Shown: piece by piece, positions 54,514 through 63,087 of the stretch
Numbering within the stretch: the stretch's first letter is position 1
How the letters are laid out: each line of letters begins with the position of its first letter
Notes under the pieces: model-generated
Told to the model about the DNA's origin: nothing
The model's input: the letters and a program-made list of their open reading frames with translations, nothing else
Database searches by the model: none
Origin: Candidatus Nyctobacter psychrophilus
GTDB taxonomy: Bacteria > Vulcanimicrobiota > Vulcanimicrobiia > Vulcanimicrobiales > Vulcanimicrobiaceae
Direction of reading: 5' to 3'
Assembly (NCBI GenBank): GCA_014305025.1
Contig: JACRTY010000036.1
Coordinates: 84,097 to 148,096 of the forward strand
Length of the DNA stretch: 64,000 bases
Translations under genes and position numbers: made by a program

Positions 54514-55758
54514 CGAACGCATCCTCATCGTCGAGGACGACCACGGCGCGCGGGAAGCGCTGGCCGAACTTTTACGCGGGGACGGCTACGCGGTCATCGA
54601 AGCGGCCGACATCGCGCAAGCCCGCGCGTCGCTCGGGGGCGAGGGCATCGATGCAATGCTGCTCGATCTCAAGATGCCCGACGGTGACGGACAAGCGCTG
54701 CTCGACGAACTGGCGATTCGCAAAGCGTTGCCGCCGACGATCGTGATGACGGCTTTCGGCAGCGGGTCACGTGCCATCGAGGCGATGCGCGCCGGTGCCG
54801 ACGACTACCTCCAGAAACCGATTGACTTCGACGCCCTGCTGGCTTCGCTGCGAACGGCGATCGCGCGCAAGAAGGTGCACCGTGACGTACTCTCCTACCG
54901 CCCGAGCGACGCTCGCGCAACGAGCGAGCCGATCGTCGGCTCGAGCCACGCGATGCAAGCGGTCTTTAAACGGATCGGCCGCGTGGCGCAAAGCGACGCG
55001 ACCGTTCTGATCGTCGGCGAATCGGGCACCGGAAAAGAACTAGTCGCCCGCGCCATTCACACCTACTCCGCCCGCGCGAGCGGCCCGTTCGTGGCCGTCA
55101 ATTGCGCCGCGGTACCCGAGCCTCTCTTGGAAGCGGAACTCTTCGGTTTCGAGAAGGGCGCCTTCACGAGCGCCGTCGCCCAGCGCATCGGCCGCTTCGA
55201 AGCCGCTGCGGGCGGAACGCTGTTCCTCGATGAGGTTGTCGATATCTCGACCGCGATGCAAGCCAAACTGCTGCGCGCCTGCAAGAGCGCACGATCGAGC
55301 GGCTCGGCGGTAACAAGACGATCCGCATCGATACGCGCATCGTGGCGGCGTCGAACCGACATCCGCAGCGGGAAGTTGCCGCCGGGCGGTTTCGCGAGGA
55401 TCTCTTCTACCGCCTCAGCGTCGTCGAAATCGCGCTACCGCCGCTGCGCGAACGTCGCGACGACATCCCGATGCTCGTCGCGTCGGTCTTGCACCGAGCG
55501 GCCGCACGGGATGGACGCACGGTGTCGATCACGGCGCAAGCCATCAACGTTCTGCGTGACCGATCGTGGCCCGGCAACGTACGCGAATTGGAAAACGCGC
55601 TCGAGCGCGGCCTCGTGCTTTCTGGCGGCACGATCGACGCGGAACACGTGCGAGTCGACGAGACCGCGCCTGACGCGTTGCCGTCGAGCGACCGCACTGA
55701 CGATGCGGCCGAACCTAAGCGACCGCGGGGGCTGTCAGCGCGCGCGGTTTCTTCGTGA
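54506..55758 (+). pseudogene. NtrC-family sigma-54 response regulator, one frameshift, no DNA-binding domain
   Basis: 417 residues after correction. Receiver (residues 1-120; phospho-Asp in [13 protein letters not shown], Lys in YLQKPIDF), then the AAA+ domain: Walker [35 protein letters not shown] where the sigma-54-contact loop reads GAFTSA rather than GAFTGA, Walker [12 protein letters not shown] missing base near 55280 (restoring [15 protein letters not shown]) joins it to [28 protein letters not shown] and [15 protein letters not shown]. After this only ~45 residues remain, with no Fis-type helix-turn-helix. Convergent with the MFS gene, overlapping by 44 bp. Confidence 0.85.
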
Positions 55759-56855
55759 TGAAAGGCAAGACGATCGCGACGAGCAACATGATCGCCATCG
55801 GCATCAGCGCGCCCGCGAACGATCCAGTCTTGTCTTTCACGGCCCCGGCGATGTAGGGACCGACCAGTCCGCCTACTCCCCAGGCCGTGATGATGTAACC
55901 GTAATTCTGACCGAGATAGCGCGTGCCGAAATAGTCGGCGTTAAACGACGGCATCGTGCCGAATCCGCCGCCGTAGCACGCCAGAATGACCGCAAATGCG
56001 AACAGCACGAGCGGTACGCTATGAAAGCCCGACAACAAGAAGAAGATGATGACCTGGGCGCCGTAGATGAGCGCATAGGCCGTGTTCCTGCCGAGGCGAT
56101 CCGAAACGGCGCCCCAGAAAAAGCGGCCGAGCCCATTGCACACCGCGACGATGGCGTATCCGCTGATTGCCGTTCCGGTGAGCGCCTTGATGGCGTTCGG
56201 GGCGCTGACGCCTTTCGAAATCAGCTCGCGAATGATCGGCACGGCGTTGGAGACGATCAAGATTCCCGCGACGACGTTGAGGAACAGCATCAGCCAAAGC
56301 AGATACAGTTGCGGCGTGCGAAGCACCTGAGCGGGTGTATAGGAACCCTCGTGGGAAACGCGCGCCGCGGTTGCTCCGGCGACCGTGTACCCTTCGGGCG
56401 GAGAATGCGCCGAGCCCAAAGCCCATCACGACCATTCCGCTTGCGAGCCCGCGTTTGTCAGGAAACCACTTGGTTACCGTTGCAACCGGCGTTATATACG
56501 CCATCCCGATGCCGAAGCCGCCGATGATGCCGTATGTGAGATACCACCACCAGATGCGGTGTGGCCCGACGGCGGCGAGCACGTTGCCGGCGCCCCACAA
56601 CACAATTCCGGCCACGGTAACGGCGCGAGGCCCCACGCGATCCTGCCAGCGCCCCCCGATGACGGCTCCGATGCCGAGCGCGAAGATCGCAATCCCAAAA
56701 ACGAGACTGGTTTCCGTTGCATTCCATCCGAACGCGGCGATGAGCGGCTGGGTGAAATTACTCCACGCGTAGACCGTCCCGGCAAGAATCATGACGATGA
56801 TTCCGGCCCATGCCAGCGCCCATCGATTGGGGAGTGCGGAGCCGTTTGTTGCCAT
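55715..56855 (-). pseudogene. MFS transporter of the oxalate/formate antiporter type, internal deletion
   Basis: N-terminal half to helix 4 ([71 protein letters not shown]) is followed directly, in another frame, by the central loop [10 protein letters not shown] and helices 7-12 ([20 protein letters not shown] to [18 protein letters not shown]). About 50-60 residues (helices 5-6) are missing and the frame changes at ~56405, so this is more than a point error. AGGAG before the ATG at 56855. Likely an anion antiporter before inactivation. Confidence 0.75.
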
Positions 56856-57014
56856 GCCTTACTCCTGTGCGCGGGGGCGCTGAAGGATTATAGGCATTCC
56901 CACTAGCGCTCCCATTGCCGCTCGCGCGCCCTTAGCGACATCAATTCGCGCACGCTCCACACGCGCATCCCACTATAGAGGTCGGTCTGAGCCAATGCGT
57001 GCAGCATTGCTCGC

Positions 57015-57044
57015 TTAAACATTGTGTGATATGCTTATGCTTAA
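57015..57044 (+). promoter_or_regulatory. candidate HipB operator
   Basis: TTAAACAT (57015-57022) and ATGCTTAA (57037-57044) form an imperfect inverted repeat immediately before the hipB ATG (57048), overlapping the likely -10 region. XRE antitoxins repress their own operon at such sites. AT-rich compared with surroundings. Confidence 0.45.
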
Positions 57045-57047
57045 CGT

Positions 57048-57347
57048 ATGGAGCAAAATCTGTGGAACCTCGGCGGTGGCGACCGATCGATTGGCCAGCT
57101 CCTGGCGGCCGAGCGGAAGCGGCAGGGCATCTCACAGCGCAGTCTCGCTCGCGCCCTTAAGGTGTCAGCCGCTAACCTCTCCAGGATTGAGCACGGCTCC
57201 GACCTACGCGTTTCGACCCTTTTAGAGCTGGCTCGCGCCCTGGGACTCGAGCCGATGCTAGTCCCCAAGAAAGCGGCAACGGCGGTGCGGTCGGTGCTCG
57301 AAGACCTCACAAGCGCCCAACCACCGCAACGGGGCCGCTTTGCTTAA
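57048..57347 (+). CDS. hipB: HipB-like XRE-family antitoxin
   Basis: 99 residues. Helix-turn-helix: IGQLLAAERKRQGISQRSLA, KVSAANLSRIEHGSDLRVST, LLELARALGL; C-terminal tail LEDLTSAQPPQRGRF. It should bind DNA and neutralise the following HipA kinase. 8-bp overlap with hipA. Confidence 0.88.
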   Translation: MEQNLWNLGGGDRSIGQLLAAERKRQGISQRSLARALKVSAANLSRIEHGSDLRVSTLLELARALGLEPMLVPKKAATAVRSVLEDLTSAQPPQRGRFA

Positions 57348-58563
57348 TGCCAGGGTCCTCGAAGTCACTCTGGGCGACCGTCGCGTTGGAACGCTGGCGA
57401 ACCTAACCGGTGATGACAATCTCTTTAGCTTCGATCCGGAGTACGCGGAGGATCCCAATAGACCGGTCTTAAGCCAAGCCTTCATCGCAGCGAATGGCGC
57501 GCTCATCACGCGCGTGCCGCGCACTCACCGCGTCGCGCCTCCCTACTTCGCGAACCTCTTACCAGAGGAGGGAAGCGTGCTGCGGTCGATGGCTGCGCGG
57601 CAGTATCAGATCAACTTAACGCGCGACTTCCCGTTTCTGCGAGTCTTGGGCGCCGATTTACCGGGCGCAGTCATTACCCGTGATGTAAGCGAAACGCCGG
57701 AAGACCGCGAGCAAATAGCTCAGCGGCTCGCGGTCGATGAACGCCCACTGCGCTTCTCGCTTGCAGGCATTCAGACGAAGTTCAGCGCGACGTTTGTACA
57801 AAAACGGCTGACGATCCCAATGGAAGGCATAGGGGGGTCCTGGATCGCCAAACTCCCTGTTAATGCATTCCCCCGCCTCCCCGAGAACGAGTACCATGTC
57901 ATGTCGCTGGCCCGTGCGATCGGCTTAGACGTGCCTGAAACCCATCTCATTTCCCTCGATGAAATTGTAGGCCTACCGAAAAACCTGCCGGCACTGCGCG
58001 CTGACGAACCGCGTATTGCCTACGTCATTCGCCGCTTCGATCGCACGGAATGCGGCCGCGTTCACGGTGAAGACTTCAACCAGATAGCAGACGCCAAGCC
58101 TGAAGAAAAATACGATGGCAAAGCGTCGCACTGGATTGCAAATGTGGCACAGCAGATATGTCCCCCGGAAGACGTCGAAGCCGTCGTGCGGCGTTTGGTC
58201 TTTGGAGTTTGCATCGGCGATAACGACATGCACCTGAAAAACTGGAGCGTCTTATATCCCAACGGACGTGACGCCCGATTGTCGCCGGTCTATGATTCCG
58301 TCTGCACGCGGGAGTACTATCCAGACGGTGGGCTTGCACTTACGATCGGCGGCGAACGCACCTTCGAACAGATAGATCGAGCCGCGCTTGAACGATTCGC
58401 GCGGCGCGCAGAGCTGCCCGTGCGTCGCACCTTCATCCTTGCTGACGAAGTCATAACACGTCTGCGCGACGTATGGGAGCAAGAAAAGGCTGCTTTCCAC
58501 GAACCATTCGTTCGAGCGGTTGAACGACATTTTGCGTCAGTGCCGCTGATGTCGTGGCGCTGA
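57340..58563 (+). CDS. hipA: HipA-family serine/threonine kinase toxin
   Basis: 407 residues from TTG. N-terminal Couple_hipA part (LEVTLGDRRVGTLAN, LSQAFIAANGALITRVPRTH, APPYFANLLPEEG); kinase part with the ATP-binding LAGIQTKFSATFV, IAYVIRRFDRTECGRVHGED and the catalytic/Mg motifs GVCIGDNDMHLKNWSVLYP and LSPVYDSV. HipA toxins phosphorylate tRNA synthetases and arrest growth. Intact, with its antitoxin upstream, so a functional module is likely. Base composition is lower in GC than flanking genes, consistent with acquisition. Confidence 0.9.
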   Translation: MLNARVLEVTLGDRRVGTLANLTGDDNLFSFDPEYAEDPNRPVLSQAFIAANGALITRVPRTHRVAPPYFANLLPEEGSVLRSMAARQYQINLTRDFPFLRVLGADLPGAVITRDVSETPEDREQIAQRLAVDERPLRFSLAGIQTKFSATFVQKRLTIPMEGIGGSWIAKLPVNAFPRLPENEYHVMSLARAIGLDVPETHLISLDEIVGLPKNLPALRADEPRIAYVIRRFDRTECGRVHGEDFNQIADAKPEEKYDGKASHWIANVAQQICPPEDVEAVVRRLVFGVCIGDNDMHLKNWSVLYPNGRDARLSPVYDSVCTREYYPDGGLALTIGGERTFEQIDRAALERFARRAELPVRRTFILADEVITRLRDVWEQEKAAFHEPFVRAVERHFASVPLMSWR

Positions 58564-58640
58564 CAGTGCGACAAACTCCGACGATCTTCCATCGCTCTGA
58601 CCACCGGCACTCACAACAGCGCCGATCGGGAGCGAATATC

Positions 58641-58811
58641 GTGACGAGGGAGTCTTATTTTGTCGTCGTTGCGACGCTTTGCGGATTAATCGCATTGGAG
58701 GTCGCCAATGCGCGCGACGCTCGAATAGCCGTCGTAGGTCGGGTCCTAATGGTGACCGTCTTGGTGGTTACCGCCTTTGCACTCTTTCTGCTGATGCTCC
58801 TTGCTTCCTAG
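58641..58811 (+). CDS. small membrane protein (putative)
   Basis: 56 residues from GTG: two hydrophobic segments (YFVVVATLCGLIALEVA and VLMVTVLVVTAFALFLLMLL) with a short charged loop (NARDARIAVVGR). A GGGAG site precedes the GTG. No family recognised; could be spurious. Between it and 59081 there is no gene; a perfect 8-bp hairpin (CCGTTGGC 58878-58885, GCCAACGG 58897-58904) is the only structure seen. Confidence 0.4.
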   Translation: MTRESYFVVVATLCGLIALEVANARDARIAVVGRVLMVTVLVVTAFALFLLMLLAS

Positions 58812-59081
58812 TGTATGCGCAGGAGGGCGCGAAGGCGAAGGCGAGGCAGTCGGCGGCACTTCGCAAAGGTAATGCTCCCGTTGGCTCACCCGGTAGGCCA
58901 ACGGAGAACGCCTATCTCCATCACCATCACGCATTTACGAAGGGTGATGCACTCGTAGCCGCAAGTGTGCGAAAGTTGCCGGAAAGAACGCAATCGAAAA
59001 AACACGTTCGTTGTGTCTTCCGAGCAGTGTGTCGAGCGCGGTCGATTTTGGCGTTACTTGCGACTGCCGCGAATAGTGAGG

Positions 59082-59348
59082 TTACCGAATCACGACGTTG
59101 TGCAGCTCGATCACCTCGATCTGCGGCCGGGCGTCGGATGGCAAGTTCGGCCTGACTGAGTCGAACCAGGCTTCTTGCTGCTCGCGCGCATCCCAAATTT
59201 CATGGACGACGAACCCGTCGCCTTGCGGGTAAACGAAATGCGCCTGAAATCCGGCCCGCTTCTTCATATCAGGGATGAGCCTAGCGGCGATCTGGTCGTA
59301 CGTTTCAAGACTGATGCCGGGATTCGTGATCGTGACAAGGACAGCCAC
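59082..59348 (-). CDS. antibiotic-biosynthesis-monooxygenase-like small protein
   Basis: 88 residues, single alpha+beta ferredoxin-like domain: AVLVTITNPGISLETYDQIA, GFQAHFVYPQGDGFVVHEIW, EQQEAWFDSVRPNL. This is the dimeric ABM fold, whose members are monooxygenases, haem-degrading or stress proteins. A GGAGC site precedes the ATG. Function unassigned. The 59349-59551 stretch beyond it holds no gene. Confidence 0.7.
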   Translation of the reverse strand: MAVLVTITNPGISLETYDQIAARLIPDMKKRAGFQAHFVYPQGDGFVVHEIWDAREQQEAWFDSVRPNLPSDARPQIEVIELHNVVIR

Positions 59349-59551
59349 TGGTGCTCCTTTCGCGCCAAGCCGGACTTCTCAACCGGTGTGCCGAGACAGA
59401 GCACCATGTTCCTTTGGACGCGCCGCTAATCCTTACGGCATCGCGGCTCTGCGCTCACGCCACGCACGCCGTCCGTGACATTGACGACGGTCTCGCGCGT
59501 AATCGAGGATAAAATCGCACTGTGCCATCGCATCGTCCAAACACACCCGGG

Positions 59552-59582
59552 AAACCCGCAAAGCCTTTTGCCGTGCGGGTTT
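59552..59582 (-). terminator. terminator downstream of the tRNA fragment
   Basis: Perfect 9-bp stem AAACCCGCA (59552-59560) with TGCGGGTTT (59574-59582), 13-nt loop. On the minus strand it lies just 3' of the tRNA CCA end, the usual place for a tRNA terminator. Confidence 0.7.
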
Positions 59583-59587
59583 GCGGT

Positions 59588-59637
59588 GGTGGAGATGAGA
59601 GGACTCGAACCTCCGACCCCTTACATGCGAAGTATGG
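59588..59637 (-). tRNA. 3' fragment of tRNA-Ala (anticodon CGC), probable attachment site
   Basis: Minus strand gives, in order: anticodon loop TTCGCAT (anticodon CGC) with 3' stem GTAAG, variable loop GGGTC, T-arm GGAGG-TTCGAGT-CCTCT, acceptor strand CATCTCC, discriminator A, and encoded CCA (59590-59588). U70 fits the G3-U70 identity pair of tRNA-Ala. The 5' half (acceptor strand GGGGATG, D-arm) is absent upstream, where AT-rich element DNA begins. This is the classic left-over 3' end at one side of an element integrated in a tRNA gene. Confidence 0.8.
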
Positions 59638-59809
59638 CCATAGGCCCTTCGGCACGCTCGTTATAGTACAAAGCCTCGCCGTGCCGTGGTCAGTTGTGGG
59701 CCGTTGTGGATGAAAGTGGGCGAGGTAGGTTGTAAATAGGCTGTAAGCTATGATAATATGTCGTTGAGCTGATAACGCACGTATATCGGCGCTAAAACTA
59801 AAGCGGACC

Positions 59810-59831
59810 CGACGGTGCTTGAACACCGTCG
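59810..59831 (+). promoter_or_regulatory. leader hairpin and AT-rich promoter region of the element's first gene
   Basis: CGACGGTG (59810-59817) and CACCGTCG (59824-59831) form a perfect 8-bp stem with a 6-nt loop. Upstream, 59730-59800 is AT-rich with TATGATAAT-like -10 sequence. The hairpin covers an alternative GTG start at 59815, which argues for translation from 59863. Confidence 0.4.
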
Positions 59832-59862
59832 AGCCCTCGCCACCGGAAAGGTTGAGCTTCCA

Positions 59863-60162
59863 GTGACCACTGCATCATATCAGGCTTCGTCCCCGCGGAC
59901 CAAGACGTACCGCGAGAAGATCGAAGGCCGACTCCAAGTCGCGAAGGTGAACGGTGGCGCAGCCGCCGCCGAGCCGCGCGGGAATGGCCGCTACACCGTC
60001 GAGGGCCGCGCCGGCGCGCGCTACACCGTGTGGGCGCTCAACGCCGAGACGTTCTTCTGCGACTGCAAAGCCGGAACGACGAGCGGAACGCCGTGCTGGC
60101 ACGCCGCGGCGGCCTTCTTGCGAATCGTTGCTGATAGCGCGGCTGCGCAGGTGACGGCGTGA
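59863..60162 (+). CDS. SWIM-type zinc-finger protein
   Basis: About 99 residues. RGNGRYTVEGRAGARYTVWA is followed by the SWIM motif FFCDCKAGTTSGTPCWHAAA (CxC...CxH), a zinc-binding DNA/protein interaction module. First gene of the integrated element. GTG at 59863 preferred; GTG at 59815 would start inside a hairpin. The gene end overlaps the next start by one base. Confidence 0.75.
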   Translation: MTTASYQASSPRTKTYREKIEGRLQVAKVNGGAAAAEPRGNGRYTVEGRAGARYTVWALNAETFFCDCKAGTTSGTPCWHAAAAFLRIVADSAAAQVTA

Positions 60163-60377
60163 TGTCGACGACGCGATGGTTCTTCGCGGCCCACAAGCAC
60201 GCCGAGGGCAACGTCGCCGAAGCGATGCGCTACCTCGAAGTCGAGCAGCACGTCGACCCCGAAGCCGGGTGCGCCCTACGCGTCATGCGCTCGCGCGCTC
60301 GCAAGCATCCGACCGCCGTGCGCTTCGAGATGGGGCGGCGTGCGCATGTCACCTTCATCGACGAGGTCGCCGCGTGA
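60162..60377 (+). CDS. small element protein (71 aa)
   Basis: MSTTRWFFAAHKHAEGNVAE, AMRYLEVEQHVDPEAGCALR and a basic RSRARKHPTAVRFEMGRRAH stretch. Not recognised. Overlaps its neighbours on both sides by a few bases, as is typical of phage or ICE gene strings. Confidence 0.6.
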   Translation: MSTTRWFFAAHKHAEGNVAEAMRYLEVEQHVDPEAGCALRVMRSRARKHPTAVRFEMGRRAHVTFIDEVAA

Positions 60378-60662
60378 TGGCCGACCTCATTTCGCTCGAC
60401 GAACAGCGGGTCGCCCGCATGACGCCGGCCGAGCGCCGGAAGCACGACCTCGACCAGACGATCGCCCTGCTCGACAAGATCGAGGGGAACATCGATAGGG
60501 CTGAGGAGCTGCTCGCACAGTCTCGGGCGATCGGGCTCAAGTCCCAAGCTAATCCGCGATCTGCGCGCCAGCTACGGGCACCTGCCCGGCTTCGAAGCGT
60601 TCGTGGCGAGCGACGCGTTTCGCGATCTCGTCGCGGCGCAACTCGAGGCGGAGTCTCGATGA
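60377..60662 (+). CDS. small helical element protein, probable frameshift
   Basis: ADLISLDEQRVARMTPAERR, KHDLDQTIALLDKIEGNIDR, AEELLAQSRAIGLKS, then one base off the frame continues PKLIRDLRASYGHLPGFEAF, VASDAFRDLVAAQLEAESR and stops at 60662, one base into the next ATG. The second half resembles the end of the protein at 60976 (VRREYRHVAGVEAFLRSADF). Read straight through it would fuse into the next gene, which is unlikely. Confidence 0.55.
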
Positions 60663-60979
60663 TGAGCGCGCTCGACGAAGCCATTGCGATCGCGCTCTCA
60701 GCTAAGGGCGAGATCGTCGATAGGTCGCGCGAGCCGCTGACGCAACGTGAGCGGCGAATCCGCGCGCGCTATCTTGAAAACGAACTCGCGGACGGTTTGA
60801 GCGCTGACGCGCTGGCCTGCTTGGCGGCGAGCATGCGGTTACGAGACATTCCTGTGGCCTGCGATCTCGCAGAGGCAGCACGGCGTGCGGGTGAACAGCT
60901 ACATGACTACCTTGCACAGAGCGAGCGTGAGCGCATCGAAGCCGCGATCGCTGACCTCGACGACGAGGATGAATCGTGA
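60659..60979 (+). CDS. small helical element protein (106 aa)
   Basis: SALDEAIAIALSAKGEIVDR, EPLTQRERRIRARYLENELA, DGLSADALACLAASMRLRDI, and an acidic end IEAAIADLDDEDES. Helical; no family recognised. ATGATG start overlaps the upstream stop; the end overlaps the next GTG. Confidence 0.6.
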   Translation: MMSALDEAIAIALSAKGEIVDRSREPLTQRERRIRARYLENELADGLSADALACLAASMRLRDIPVACDLAEAARRAGEQLHDYLAQSERERIEAAIADLDDEDES

Positions 60980-61203
60980 ACCCGCTCGACGCGGCGCGCG
61001 CCATCGTGGAAGCCGCCGAAGCGCGGCGCGAGTTCAACGACGACCCGTTCGAAGCGCTCAGGAACAAGGTAAGGCGCGAATACAGACACGTCGCGGGAGT
61101 TGAGGCGTTTCTCCGGAGTGCAGACTTCACCACTCTCGTTCTTGAGGAGGCGCGAGCCGTGCTGCGTCGGAGCGGCATCGAGCCGCCGGAGGCTCGATCG
61201 TGA
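60976..61203 (+). CDS. small element protein (75 aa), paralogue of the 60377 product
   Basis: NPLDAARAIVEAAEARREFN, DPFEALRNKVRREYRHVAGV, EAFLRSADFTTLVLEEARAV. The Y.H..G.EAF..S..F..LV pattern is shared with the end of the 60377-60662 product. GTG start; overlaps both neighbours by 4 bp. Function unknown. Confidence 0.6.
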   Translation: MNPLDAARAIVEAAEARREFNDDPFEALRNKVRREYRHVAGVEAFLRSADFTTLVLEEARAVLRRSGIEPPEARS

Positions 61204-62161
61204 CCGCGCTCGCCCTTCCCGTCGTGCCGGCGGCACTCTCGACCGATCTGCTCATCGCGCGGGCACAAGAGTATGCGCGCGGCTCGCAGCAGCGAGCACG
61301 CGCCGAGCGTACGCTTCGGACCTACGCGACTTCGACGCCTTCTGCGGTGGGCACAGCACGAGTTCGTTCCCCGCTGAACCGCAAACGATCGCGCTCTACG
61401 TCGCCGCCTGCGCCGACCGCGTGAAGGTCTCGACGATCCGGCGCCGGCTCGCCGCGATCTCCGTTCGCCATCGGCGCGCGGGCCTCGAATCGCCGTGCTC
61501 GCACCGTATCGTGCGCGAGGTCGTCTCGGGCATCGCTCGCGAGAAGGGCACGGCGCCGCGGCGCGTCGACGCCGCCACGCTCGACGTGTTGCGTCCGCTG
61601 CTCCTCGCCATCCGTGGCGACGATCTCGCCGCCAAACGCGACCGTGCTATTATCTTGCTAGGTTTCGCTGCAGCGCTCAGGCGCTCCGAACTTGCAGCGC
61701 TGCGTCTCGAGGATCTCCGGTTTTCGAAGCGCGGCTTGCTCCTGCGCATCGCGCGATCGAAGACCGACCAGGAAGGCGCCGGTACCGAGATCGCGGTCCC
61801 GCTTGTCGAGAACGCCTCGCTCTGCGCCGTGCGCGCGGTGCGGGCGTGGATCGACGCCGCCGGCATCGTCGAGGGGCCGCTGTTCCGCTCACTGACACCG
61901 CATCGTCGCGTCCAGGCGCTTCCGATCGCGGGCCGCGATGTCGCGAACCTTGTGCAGCGTCTCGCACGCCGCGCACGGCTCGACGGCGACTTCAGCGGAC
62001 ATTCCCTACGCGCCGGATTCGTGACCGCCGCGGCTCAGGCAAAGGTGCCGCTCGACGTCATCATGCGCACGACGCGGCATCGCTCACTTGCCGTTTTGAC
62101 CGCCTACATTCGCCGTGGCGACGCTTTCGAAGCCCCGGCCCTCTCATCCATCATCGCCTAA
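61200..62161 (+). pseudogene. tyrosine recombinase/integrase, one frameshift
   Basis: About 320 residues after correction. N-terminal part LLIARAQEYARGS, a shift near 61292, then the SAM-like core-binding domain ASTRRAYASDLRDFDAFCGG and the catalytic domain: Arg I in LLGFAAALRRSELAAL, Lys region SKTDQEGAGTEIAVPL, HxxR in FSGHSLRAGFVTAAAQ, His in MRTTRHRSLAVLT and the nucleophilic Tyr in LTAYIRRGD. All catalytic residues are present. It is the probable integrase of the element bounded by the tRNA-Ala fragment 1.6 kb to the left. Confidence 0.85.
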
Positions 62162-62198
62162 CGAAAACGCGGCCACAGGCCGCAGAAAGGCCTCTAAC

Positions 62199-62576
62199 AT
62201 GGCGACGAACACCACGGAATCTCCCGCAGACCGCGCCGACTTTCTAACGACCATGAAGCACATCGCCGCGATCACGAACGACCAGGACGACGGCAAGCTC
62301 GCTTCGCTTCGTCACGCCATAGATGATTTGATCGAATTGCGATACCGCATTGCCGACAGCGTAAAGCGCTGTGAAGTTCCAACGCGTGACGATCTCAAGG
62401 GATTCGAGATGGCACTACTGCGTTACGAGGACGCCTTCGAAGAGCAGTCCTCGTATCGCGATCGCGCGTCAACGGCAATCGGCTTGCTCACCGGGTCCTT
62501 GCTTCGAGAGCCGAACGGCGACGTCGTCGAGCGGGAAACGGCAAGTGACCACGCGGTCAGCGAGGCGATCGTATGA
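62199..62576 (+). CDS. hypothetical element protein (125 aa)
   Basis: TNTTESPADRADFLTTMKHI, LRHAIDDLIELRYRIADSVK, FEMALLRYEDAFEEQSSYRD, and a C-terminus LREPNGDVVERETASDHAVS. Helical, acidic, not recognised. AGAAAGG lies 7 nt before the ATG. Confidence 0.6.
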   Translation: MATNTTESPADRADFLTTMKHIAAITNDQDDGKLASLRHAIDDLIELRYRIADSVKRCEVPTRDDLKGFEMALLRYEDAFEEQSSYRDRASTAIGLLTGSLLREPNGDVVERETASDHAVSEAIV

Positions 62577-62689
62577 GGCTCGCGCGTTTGCTCCGCGCGT
62601 GGCTCGGCATGCGTGCCGTTCGACGCATCGGCGGCCGCAGAGGTGTTCGCGTCGCTCGCATGGCGCGAGCGCTGCGGCGGCGCTGGTGA
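62573..62689 (+). CDS. very small Arg-rich peptide (38 aa)
   Basis: MRLARLLRAWLGMRAVRRIG followed by GRRGVRVARMARALRRRW. ATG overlaps the upstream stop and its stop overlaps the next GTG (GTGA), which fits the coupled layout of this element. Too short to classify; may only serve translational coupling. Confidence 0.35.
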   Translation: MRLARLLRAWLGMRAVRRIGGRRGVRVARMARALRRRW

Positions 62690-63056
62690 CGTTGCTCGCG
62701 GAGGCGGCTACGGATTCGCCGTCCGTCTTGTTCGTCATCGTTGTCATCGTCGCCGCGCTTGCAATCCGTGCCTATTACAAAGGGCTCGCGAGCAGCGATA
62801 GCTTCGCTCGATCGCGGCACTCGAAGCCGCCGCCGAACTCTCGCGAGCGGAGTTTGCACCGAACGAACCGGTGCCGTGGACGTCCCCGAAGTCGACCCTG
62901 TGCATCGTCTGCAAGAAAGCGATCCCACTGCCGGGACGCTACTCGTGTCAGGCATGCGGCTTGGACTCGCTGGAACGCTCGCCGGTGATTAGCGCGCGGG
63001 AGGAGATACGGCGCGCTTCTGCGCAGCGCGTCGCGCGAAGAGGCCGGCGGCGGTAG
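62686..63056 (+). CDS. membrane-anchored zinc-ribbon protein, probable frameshift
   Basis: TLLAEAATDSPSVLFVIVVI and VAALAIRAYYKGLASSDS give one helix; after a frame change near 62808 (a lost copy of a CGAT repeat would explain it) the frame reads SIAALEAAAELSRAEFAPNE, PVPWTSPKSTLCIVCKKAIP and LPGRYSCQACGLDSLERSPV to a stop at 63056. Two CxxC pairs (CIVC, CQAC) make a zinc ribbon. Not recognised further. Confidence 0.5.
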
Positions 63057-63087
63057 TAACGCAACTGCGGCGAACGTAACGACCGCA

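Noticed and set aside
54332..56527. Single 731-codon regulator frame running through the response regulator into the MFS region
   Set aside because: After ~55280 the frame leaves the conserved AAA+ sequence and becomes Arg/Ser-rich; the real continuation lies one frame over.
58878..58904. Hairpin near GCAAAGG as a possible cyclic-di-GMP riboswitch
   Set aside because: Only one stem is present; the conserved receptor and second helix of that class cannot be found, and no downstream gene is positioned for control.
60176..60979. One 267-residue protein spanning three small element genes
   Set aside because: Its first part overlaps the 60162-60377 gene out of frame and the middle is Arg/Ser-rich; start/stop overlaps support separate small genes.
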